From NCBI GenBank assembly GCA_038125265.1, contig JAYPDM010000003.1, positions 18,500 to 82,499 on the forward strand: DNA of 64,000 bases, given 5' to 3'. This DNA is from JAURFX01 sp038125265 (lineage in GTDB: Bacteria > Pseudomonadota > Gammaproteobacteria > Steroidobacterales > Rariloculaceae). Positions 55,729 through 62,900 of this stretch are shown in pieces (position 1 is the first letter of the stretch; each line of letters starts with the position of its first letter). Below the pieces are notes generated by a model, which made no database searches, was not told where the DNA came from, and saw nothing but the letters and a program-made list of their open reading frames with translations. A program made the translations under genes and the position numbers.

Positions 55729-57081
55729 CTAGCTTAAGCCTAGATAGGGGTATATAAAATCACTGACTGTATGAAAATTATCAGTTACCAAAATAAGTCC
55801 AAACAGCATTACAACAGCGGCACTAATTAAATTTAGGCTTTTCCTGTAGCTACTGATAGCCAGCATAAATGTTTTAGATTTTGATAAGAATAGTGCGCTT
55901 AAGAAGAAGGGGATGGCAACACCCAATCCAAAAATGAACATGATCGACCCTCCTATTACTGGGCTGCCAATGGCACCCACATAAACAATAAGAGTCCCAA
56001 TGATGGCACCTCCAAAACACGCAGTGCAACCGAGAGCAAAACCTATCGAGCCAATGACAGTCGCAAATAAATCTTTTTGATTGAATTTTTGAATTGCATC
56101 AGGAGCCATGACTGGACATGCTGATATTTTATTTCCTCTAAGAATCATCCAAATACCCAGTCCAATGACAACAAGACCAGAGGCAATAGAGACATTTCGA
56201 CTATGCACCGAAAATAATAATTGAGCCTGATTGCCAGCATAGCCAATCACAATACCTGCGATCACATATAACAGTAGGAAGCCAATGATAAAACTTGTTG
56301 CGATAAGTAGCATTTTATTTCGAGCAGATTGCAAATAATTTACAGGATTATGTGATTGCGCAGAATTTGTTAGACCCCCCATAATCCCACCAAACATAAT
56401 GACAAGTTGCAGTAGGCAAGGCGTCAGTACCGAAGATAAAAGTCCTGCCCCTAGCGCAAGCACAGCAATCCAGGTTATATCATTTCTAGATTTAAGTTCT
56501 TCAGGTAATTCTATACCTCCTTCCCATCTCCCAACAAAAGTGAGTGGCTCCTGACTATTTAGATAATTGCTTGATATAAAAAGCTCAATGACATCATTAT
56601 CGGTAATTTGAATGGGGTTATTATCTGGGTCAAACTTTGAGAAAGAGAACGTTGATAACCTATGATGAGATACCTCATTAGGACCCTCAGAAAAGTTAGG
56701 TAGGTATTCTTGATCATTTATTCTTAGAATGACATTCGGGAGAGTCCCCGGTAAATCATCGGTATGCATTGTCTCATTGATAAAGAAAATAAAATTTCTA
56801 TCAGGACGTAAATTATTAACAGTCATTGCACGGTCTACGTACTGAAAATATTCTGTTGTCGCAAAGGTACCTGTGATCTCAATGAGATTAGTATTAATGA
56901 TTTCTCGAGTTAGATAGCTTGCAACAGTATCTGCTTTTATGAGGCGGGACTCATTGCCGGCTGATTGCATGAGATTATTGCCTTGAATGGTATAGGGCAA
57001 TATAAGCCAAGAGCAAGCAATAAGAAGCGCTAACAAGGATAAGCTAACGAGCTTAACAGGATTGTAAAAATTAGTTTCCAT
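55729..57081 (-). CDS. CcdA/DsbD-type membrane protein with extra periplasmic domain
   Basis: The 450-residue protein starts with a membrane helix (about 11-30). A periplasmic domain of about 165 residues follows (FIFFINETMHTDDLPGTLPNVIL and later strands). The rest is a polytopic domain of about six helices from residue 203. Conserved thiol positions are Cys222 in the LTPC motif and Cys352/Cys355 in GCTACFGGA, which match the electron-conducting cysteines of CcdA/DsbD. Such proteins pass reducing electrons from cytoplasmic thioredoxin to periplasmic thiols. The added domain is not one I recognise. It overlaps the SCO gene by 11 bases, suggesting that SCO or the cytochrome is its partner. Confidence 0.78.
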   Translation of the reverse strand: METNFYNPVKLVSLSLLALLIACSWLILPYTIQGNNLMQSAGNESRLIKADTVASYLTREIINTNLIEITGTFATTEYFQYVDRAMTVNNLRPDRNFIFFINETMHTDDLPGTLPNVILRINDQEYLPNFSEGPNEVSHHRLSTFSFSKFDPDNNPIQITDNDVIELFISSNYLNSQEPLTFVGRWEGGIELPEELKSRNDITWIAVLALGAGLLSSVLTPCLLQLVIMFGGIMGGLTNSAQSHNPVNYLQSARNKMLLIATSFIIGFLLLYVIAGIVIGYAGNQAQLLFSVHSRNVSIASGLVVIGLGIWMILRGNKISACPVMAPDAIQKFNQKDLFATVIGSIGFALGCTACFGGAIIGTLIVYVGAIGSPVIGGSIMFIFGLGVAIPFFLSALFLSKSKTFMLAISSYRKSLNLISAAVVMLFGLILVTDNFHTVSDFIYPYLGLS

Positions 57082-57655
57082 AAAATTCTCTAAAACCCTC
57101 TAGTATTACCTCTGCCGAATCATTGAATGAAAAGATATTCATCAGTTCTCTATTTGGGCCAATTAGATAGATACTTGAGGTATGTTGCACTACATAGCTG
57201 CTAGGTGTCTTTGTCACTGTGTAGCTCACCTTAAAATTATTACTCGCACTATTAATTTGATCAATGCTGCCAGAAAACCCCGACATTCTGGGATGAAAGG
57301 TAGAGGCATAGTTATGAGTAATCTGAGGCGAATCTCTCTCAGTGTCTACACTAATAAAAACGCCTTGGCTATTGTCAGGCATTTCCTGGAGCGCCATTCC
57401 CATATTAAATGCCATCAATGGGCAAACATCTGGACAGTTAGTAAATCCAAAACCGATTAAAGTATAGTTATTGTCTAATATGGATTGATCAATCGTATTG
57501 CCTAGATAATCAGTAAGCTGAAACTCTGAAACAATATTAAATCCATCCATGACAGAAACATCTTGCATGGCCATTGAATGTACATGCTCTTCCTGTGCAA
57601 ATGAAGAGAGGGCAATCATCATGATTACCCCGAGATATAAAAACTTACATCGCAT
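57071..57655 (-). CDS. SCO1/SenC-family copper/thiol protein
   Basis: The 194-residue exported protein (signal MRCKFLYLGVIMMIALSSFA) has the thioredoxin-fold SCO signature. Cys74 and Cys78 stand in GFTNCPDVCPLM, and His158 in VVQHTSSIYLIG completes the copper-binding triad. Just after the signal there is a small His/Met-rich stretch (EEHVHSMAMQD) that could also bind copper. SCO proteins deliver copper to or reduce thiols of cuproenzymes such as cytochrome oxidase; no oxidase gene is in the window. It overlaps the CcdA-like gene and starts 2 bases after the cytochrome-propeller gene. Confidence 0.9.
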   Translation of the reverse strand: MRCKFLYLGVIMMIALSSFAQEEHVHSMAMQDVSVMDGFNIVSEFQLTDYLGNTIDQSILDNNYTLIGFGFTNCPDVCPLMAFNMGMALQEMPDNSQGVFISVDTERDSPQITHNYASTFHPRMSGFSGSIDQINSASNNFKVSYTVTKTPSSYVVQHTSSIYLIGPNRELMNIFSFNDSAEVILEGFREFYGN

Positions 57656-57657
57656 TC

Positions 57658-59400
57658 TTAGTAGTTAAGTGCGACCCCTTCGATTGGATTAATCCCATTA
57701 TGGAAGTTGCCCTGATCTCGAACTACGCTTGGATTTCCATTCTCGTCATAATGAACGAAAATGATTCCATGGGCATCACCGTTTTGGGGCATATCGATAA
57801 CCCTCAAAAGCTCACGCGTTGGCTCATCATATACATACAGCCGACCTTCAGCATTGCTGGTGGCCCACATTTCTCTCCCATTTGGTGCCAAGATGACATG
57901 GTCTACTTTATAGCCACCATAAACTGTCTCAATCGCGTGTCCTTCATGGACATCAATAATGGTCAAGGTTCTTCCTAGGTGAGAGGCGCCTTCGCCTTTA
58001 TCTGCTACCCATATCTCTGACTCATCAGCATTAAATGAGGCTCCGTAAGGCCCGATACCGGTTCCATTCGTCCAGTCAACGATACCGGTATTGAGATTAA
58101 TTTTAGATATATTGGAAGTCGAGGTAATCACATAAAGATTCTCTTTAGCTGAATCAATGAGCGCCCAATTAGGACGGTAGCCTGGCACAGGAAACTCCAT
58201 CTCAACTTCCCAGGTAGTTGCATTGATTTTTGCGACCCAAAAAGGTCTCATGGCCATCAGCCTGCCTTGATATATTGAGGTAACTGCGCGCATACCGCTG
58301 GCACGACCAGGTGCGTAGCCTGCTGGCTCCATCAGTGCATAGATATACTCATAATCAGGATCGGCCCAGGTTGTATAAATCATTCCACCAAGGTCTTGGT
58401 CATAAAGAGCAGCAACAACTTCATCTGTATCTGGGTCGTAGATCATCAAGCCTGGTCCATCTGGATCTCTCGCAAACATATCAAATAACATGTAATCACC
58501 AAAGACCGCACCATGATGCAAGCGTGCACCAATGGTGACTTGCTTGATGGGCTGTAAAGTCAGCGCATCAGCAACTACCATAGTTTGTGAGCCACCCGGA
58601 TCAGGCCTTCCGTCGGGACCCGGCTCTCTGGGGCCTGTGATATATACTTGCGTTCCATCAGGTGAGACAGCAGAGGTGTGGACTGTGGCTCTTAAGTCAT
58701 CTGAAAACTGATAGCTAGCAATGACCTCAAAGGTTTCCGCGTCCCCAACCACCACTTGATTGCTTGAGGGTCCAATATACCCATCAAATAAAACGCCCGG
58801 CGAGCTATTGGTACCAACATTTTCATAAAAGTATGTTTTTCCAGGTTCGGGAGTGAATTTCGGTTCACCCGGATCAAAAGTTGCAACAACTCTTGCCTCG
58901 TAATCCCTTCTTAAGCTTCCTTCATTGGATCTTCTTACCCAGTTAGCAGCCAAATCTGAGAAGTTTTCAATTTCTTCAATTTGACGATCTCGGTCGGTTT
59001 TCATAAATTCAAATTGAGAGGCTCTGTTTCCTCTGGCGGCAGCCTGATTAAGAAGCATCTCAATACGCATTTCTTCGCTGTAAGGAAGACCCGCCATAGA
59101 CCTTATGTATATTGCAATTGCAGCAAGCTCTTCATCAGAAAAGTTAAAGCTTGCCATCATGGGCGCCATGACTGGATTGCTCTCTCCCTGTGCGAAAATG
59201 TCACTCGCGACAGGGCCAAAAAGCAGATTAGGGCCGATGAGGCCTTCGCCGCCAGATCCATGGCAGGTGGCACAACTTGCAGGAGCATTATAAAGCTCCT
59301 CGCCTTGGGCTAGGACTGCATCCATTGGTAAACGATCAAACAACTGAGCGCTTAAGTTTGAGCAAAAAATAAAGGCAAAAGAAATAATAATTTTTTTCAT
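57658..59400 (-). CDS. Cytochrome c fused to a beta-propeller
   Basis: The 580-residue exported protein (signal KKIIISFAFIFCSNLSAQ) has an N-terminal class I cytochrome c domain. Its haem motif is Cys43-Ala-Thr-Cys46-His47, with a probable Met ligand in the VMAPMM stretch (about 78-82). A linker to about 160 is followed by YVTN-like propeller blades (VVGDAETFEVIASY, TVHTSAVSPDGTQVYITG, NADESEIWVADKG, APNGREMWATSNAEGRLYVYD). The architecture recalls cytochrome cd1 and NirN, but I cannot place the haem d1 ligands. Substrate is unknown. It heads the four-gene cluster and looks like the enzyme that SCO and CcdA-like proteins serve. Confidence 0.82.
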   Translation of the reverse strand: MKKIIISFAFIFCSNLSAQLFDRLPMDAVLAQGEELYNAPASCATCHGSGGEGLIGPNLLFGPVASDIFAQGESNPVMAPMMASFNFSDEELAAIAIYIRSMAGLPYSEEMRIEMLLNQAAARGNRASQFEFMKTDRDRQIEEIENFSDLAANWVRRSNEGSLRRDYEARVVATFDPGEPKFTPEPGKTYFYENVGTNSSPGVLFDGYIGPSSNQVVVGDAETFEVIASYQFSDDLRATVHTSAVSPDGTQVYITGPREPGPDGRPDPGGSQTMVVADALTLQPIKQVTIGARLHHGAVFGDYMLFDMFARDPDGPGLMIYDPDTDEVVAALYDQDLGGMIYTTWADPDYEYIYALMEPAGYAPGRASGMRAVTSIYQGRLMAMRPFWVAKINATTWEVEMEFPVPGYRPNWALIDSAKENLYVITSTSNISKINLNTGIVDWTNGTGIGPYGASFNADESEIWVADKGEGASHLGRTLTIIDVHEGHAIETVYGGYKVDHVILAPNGREMWATSNAEGRLYVYDEPTRELLRVIDMPQNGDAHGIIFVHYDENGNPSVVRDQGNFHNGINPIEGVALNY

Positions 59401-59451
59401 AATAATTTTGTATTTAGTCCTAATAGAATTAGTGAATATATAAATCTTACC

Positions 59452-59478
59452 TTAACAACTGTATGATTGTCTTACAAT
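59452..59478 (+). promoter_or_regulatory. Possible promoter for the 37-residue protein
   Basis: TTAACA (59452-59457) and TACAAT (59473-59478) are each five of six matches to consensus but only 15 bases apart, shorter than ideal. They precede the small gene at 59516. Confidence 0.35.
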
Positions 59479-59515
59479 AATTATCAAAAATATAAAACAT
59501 TTAAGGATTGCAATT

Positions 59516-59629
59516 ATGGAGTGTAAGTGCGGCAGAAGTCCAACCGGAAAGTGTATTGGCTGGCACGGGTTATCTGATGAAGAATACAAAAAGAGGCTCA
59601 AAGAATATCAAGCTAAAAATGAAAAATAA
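59516..59629 (+). CDS. 37-residue CxC protein resembling CDGSH iron-sulfur motif
   Basis: The short frame starts with an ATG 8 bases after a good Shine-Dalgarno (AAGGA, 59502-59506). The N-terminal half reads MECKCGRSPTGKCIGWHGLS: three cysteines and a histidine spaced C-x-C-x7-C-x3-H. CDGSH [2Fe-2S] proteins have C-x-C-x2-S/T-x3-P-x-C-D-G-x-H, that is C-x-C-x8-C-x3-H, so this is one residue shorter but shares the CxC-G-x-S start. The C-terminal half is a charged helix (DEEYKKRLKEYQAKNEK). Metal or cluster binding is an inference. It lies in a 263-base space between the cytochrome-propeller gene (divergent) and a GST gene. Confidence 0.7.
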   Translation: MECKCGRSPTGKCIGWHGLSDEEYKKRLKEYQAKNEK

Positions 59630-59663
59630 TTAGATATAAAGGGTATCTATACTTTTATTAAAG

Positions 59664-60305
59664 ATGATTGATAGCAAAAAAAGATTTTCTTTGTATTATT
59701 GGCCTACGCCTAATGGCAGAAAAATTTCAATAATGCTTGCTGAGCTAGACATTGAATATGAACTTATTCCAGTGAATATTGGTAATGATGAACAGCTCAC
59801 CCCATCATTTATAAAAAAGAACCTCAATCACAAAATCCCAGTTCTTTATGATCAAAAGATTGATGCTTATTTGATGGAGTCAGCATACATACTCTTATAC
59901 CTGTCAGATGAATTTAAGGCGTTAGCGCCTGAACATCCAGCTGCAAGAGTAGAGATGATGCAATGGCTTTTTTTCCAAGCTGCACATATCGGCCCAATGC
60001 TGGGTCAAAATCATCACTTTAATTTTTATAATAAGGGTAAAGCTCCTTATGCCGAGGAGCGTTACATTAATGAAACAAACCGACTTTACTCAGTACTAGA
60101 AAAAAGGCTCGAAGGCAGAGCATTTATATTAGATAGTTATTCCATTGTTGATATTGCTATGTGGCCATGGATTGCAAGATACCCTAGGCAATCTATTGAT
60201 TTATCTAAATATAAAAATGTTAAAAGTTGGTATGAGACGATTGCCAAGAGAGAGGCCGTTCAAAGGGGATATAATATCTTTGGTTCATCAGAGCTAATAC
60301 CCTGA
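59664..60305 (+). CDS. Glutathione S-transferase family protein
   Basis: The 213-residue protein has the thioredoxin-like N-terminal domain (FSLYYWPTPNGRKISIMLAELD, then KIPVLYD and the SAYILLYLSDEF segment that binds the gamma-glutamyl group). The helical C-terminal domain follows, with the N-capping box SIVDIAMWPWI. The TPNGRK segment resembles the YfcG/Ure2-like disulfide-reductase GSTs more than classical conjugating enzymes. Physiological substrate is unknown. Confidence 0.88.
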   Translation: MIDSKKRFSLYYWPTPNGRKISIMLAELDIEYELIPVNIGNDEQLTPSFIKKNLNHKIPVLYDQKIDAYLMESAYILLYLSDEFKALAPEHPAARVEMMQWLFFQAAHIGPMLGQNHHFNFYNKGKAPYAEERYINETNRLYSVLEKRLEGRAFILDSYSIVDIAMWPWIARYPRQSIDLSKYKNVKSWYETIAKREAVQRGYNIFGSSELIP

Positions 60306-60365
60306 TTATCACAAAGTTTATTATTTTTAATTTGGCTAGACTTTAAAATTATAAAAAAAGCATTA

Positions 60366-60374
60366 TGCTACAAT
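60366..60374 (+). promoter_or_regulatory. Possible extended -10 promoter for nadA-nadB
   Basis: TG-C-TACAAT at 60366-60374 is an extended -10 element about 28 bases before the nadA ATG. No good -35 hexamer is visible at standard spacing. Confidence 0.4.
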
Positions 60375-60401
60375 TAAATTACTGATTTAGATCGTGAAAA
60401 A

Positions 60402-61397
60402 ATGCAGAATTTACAATTTACAACTGAAGTAGAAGCAAGGACTAGCTCGGTTTATCAGAGGCTTAAAAAGGTAATTCCTGAGGTTGAGTGGCCTATTCAT
60501 GCCCCGCTTATTGATCGCATTAATACGCTAAAGTCAGAGCTTAATGCAATCATCCTTGCCCATAATTATCAGACACCGGAAATCTATCATGGCGTAGCAG
60601 ACTACAAGGGTGATTCCTTGGGGTTGGCTCAAATGGCTTCAGATACCGATGCGGATATCATCATTGTATGTGGTGTGCATTTTATGGCAGAGACAGCCAA
60701 GATATTAAATATGGATAAGAAGGTACTGATTCCTGATGTCGAAGCTGGGTGCTCTTTAGCTAGTTCAATCACAGCACAAGATGTAAGAAATTTAAAATCA
60801 CTTCATCCTGGTGCTCCAGTTGTGACCTACGTTAATACCGCAGCGGATGTTAAAGCAGAGACAGATATTTGTTGCACGTCTTCCAATGCTCTTAAAGTCG
60901 TTGAGTCCCTCGCTGAGGAAAAGGTAATTTTTATTCCAGATAACTATTTGGGTAAATATGTTGCAAGCCAAACAGAAAAAGAAATTATTCTTTGGGAAGG
61001 GAAGTGTGAGGTACACGAGCAATTCACAGGCCAAGAATTAAAAGACTACAGAAGTTCATTTAGCAATATTCAAATCATTGCACATCCAGAGTGTGCGCCT
61101 GATGTGCTTGAAGAGGCGGATTACGTCGGATCAACCAAGGGCATGATTGATTATGTGGATCAAAAAAGACCTGAAAATGTGGTCATGATTACAGAGTGCT
61201 CAATGAGCGATAATGTTGCAGTAGAATTTCCAGAGGTGAATTTTGTAAGACCCTGTAATCTATGCCCACATATGAAGAGAATTACGCTGAGTAATATTTT
61301 AAGTTGTTTAGAAAACGGTCAGCATGAAATTCATATCGATTCAGACATTGCGAGCAAAGCCTTGTCCTCAGTCCAAAGAATGCTAAGCATAAAATAA
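60402..61397 (+). CDS. nadA: Quinolinate synthase A
   Basis: NadA condenses iminoaspartate with dihydroxyacetone phosphate to quinolinate, using a [4Fe-4S] cluster. The 331-residue protein contains ILAHNYQTPEIYH, CGVHFMAETAKIL, VEAGCSLA, DICCTSSNA, HPECAPDVL and the C-terminal CNLCPHMKRITL, which supplies the usual cluster cysteines. nadB starts at the next base, so both steps to quinolinate are encoded together. Confidence 0.97.
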   Translation: MQNLQFTTEVEARTSSVYQRLKKVIPEVEWPIHAPLIDRINTLKSELNAIILAHNYQTPEIYHGVADYKGDSLGLAQMASDTDADIIIVCGVHFMAETAKILNMDKKVLIPDVEAGCSLASSITAQDVRNLKSLHPGAPVVTYVNTAADVKAETDICCTSSNALKVVESLAEEKVIFIPDNYLGKYVASQTEKEIILWEGKCEVHEQFTGQELKDYRSSFSNIQIIAHPECAPDVLEEADYVGSTKGMIDYVDQKRPENVVMITECSMSDNVAVEFPEVNFVRPCNLCPHMKRITLSNILSCLENGQHEIHIDSDIASKALSSVQRMLSIK

Positions 61398-62900
61398 ATG
61401 ACTCAAAATAATTATGGGGTTGTAATCCTTGGTTCTGGAATTGCCGGATTATCCTGTGCCTTAAGATTAGCGGAACAAAATATACCCTCAGTGGTGCTTA
61501 CTAAGCGTGAGGCGATCAATACTGCGAGCTCATGGGCACAAGGCGGAGTAGCTGCCGTTGTCGCTAGCGAAGACTCTTTTGAATCTCATCTTGAAGATAC
61601 TTGCCGAGCGAGCAGTCAAAGTACGAATCGTAAGATGGCTCGTAAAATTATTGAAAAGGGCCCAGTAGTAATTGATTGGCTTTCTCATCTTGGCGTTCCC
61701 TTTACAAGAGAAAAAAATGGAAAATTAGCGCTCGGGCAAGAAGGGGGGCATGCCTTCAGGCGAATTGTGCATGCTGAAGATGCTACCGGTAGTCATATCA
61801 TGAAGGCTTTATGTGCTGCCATAGAAAAAGATTCAAGAATAAAAATAATCTCTAATGTTGAGGCGGTAAACCTGCAATTAGTGCATGAAAATTTAAAGTT
61901 AGTTGAGCTTGATGATACTCATGGTAACAGGCATCAAATTCAAACGAGTCATCTTATCATCGCAACGGGAGGATTTTCAGGGCTTTACAGTCGCACTACT
62001 AGCCCCGCAAGAGGAACAGGCATCGCACTTGCTGAATTGATCGGGTGCAAAATAACAAACCTTGAGTTTGTCCAATTTCATCCGACCGCATTATTTGGCG
62101 AGAATACAAATTTGTATTTGATCTCAGAGGCTTTAAGGGGTGAGGGTGCTATTTTGCGAGACTTAAAAGGAAATGCATTTATGAAAGATTTTCACCCAGA
62201 CGGAGAGCTTGCACCGCGCGATGTGGTGAGTAGAGCAATTTTTCAAAAAATGACTGAACAAAAAAACCCATACGTCTATCTTGATGCAACTCAGGTTTCT
62301 TTAGAGCAGTTAGAGAATCATTTTCCTAACATCCTTAGGGAGTGTTTAAAACGTGGGATCAACGTTAAACAAAAATTTATACCTATCACACCCGCGGCTC
62401 ACTACACATGCGGAGGTATAGAAGTTGATGAAAATTTTAAAACAAATATTGAAGGTATCTATGCTGTAGGTGAATGCTCAAACTCTGGATTGCATGGCGC
62501 AAATAGGTTGGCCAGTAATTCGTTATTAGAAGGGCTGGTCTCTGCATTGTATGTTGCATCAGATATCAACCAAAGCCCTGTTGAGAGTAATTATAAAATG
62601 ACGAGTCAGCCTCATCTGACACAACAAAAGCATAAGCAATTTTGCTATCAACTTATCAAGAGCTGTAAGCAATTTCTATGGGATTATGTCGGTATCATTA
62701 GGACCGATGAAGGCATGCAGTTTGCGATTAATGAGATTCAAAACTATATTCAACGAGTCGATGATAAAATCGGCATGAAGGATCCGGGTAACGATCTACT
62801 GAGAACAAGACTTAGGTTAAAAGTCTCTCTTAGTTTAGCTCAGTCAGCATTGAATCAAAGAGTCAATCTAGGCACTCACTACAATTCTGATATACATTAA
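61398..62900 (+). CDS. nadB: L-aspartate oxidase
   Basis: NadB oxidises aspartate to iminoaspartate, the first step of NAD synthesis. The 500-residue flavoprotein starts with the FAD motif VVILGSGIAGLSCAL and shows SSWAQGGVAAVV, EGGHAFRRIVHA, FVQFHPTALFG, LRGEGAILRD, TPAAHYTCGGIEVD and the C-terminal GLHGANRLASNSLLEGLV. It abuts nadA without a gap and its stop directly touches the end of the convergent PQQ-dehydrogenase gene. Confidence 0.97.
   Translation: MTQNNYGVVILGSGIAGLSCALRLAEQNIPSVVLTKREAINTASSWAQGGVAAVVASEDSFESHLEDTCRASSQSTNRKMARKIIEKGPVVIDWLSHLGVPFTREKNGKLALGQEGGHAFRRIVHAEDATGSHIMKALCAAIEKDSRIKIISNVEAVNLQLVHENLKLVELDDTHGNRHQIQTSHLIIATGGFSGLYSRTTSPARGTGIALAELIGCKITNLEFVQFHPTALFGENTNLYLISEALRGEGAILRDLKGNAFMKDFHPDGELAPRDVVSRAIFQKMTEQKNPYVYLDATQVSLEQLENHFPNILRECLKRGINVKQKFIPITPAAHYTCGGIEVDENFKTNIEGIYAVGECSNSGLHGANRLASNSLLEGLVSALYVASDINQSPVESNYKMTSQPHLTQQKHKQFCYQLIKSCKQFLWDYVGIIRTDEGMQFAINEIQNYIQRVDDKIGMKDPGNDLLRTRLRLKVSLSLAQSALNQRVNLGTHYNSDIH

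Noticed and set aside
57658..59400. Cytochrome c-propeller called as nitrite reductase cytochrome cd1 (nirS)
   Set aside because: The haem d1 ligands and nir genes are not visible; only the general architecture is similar.
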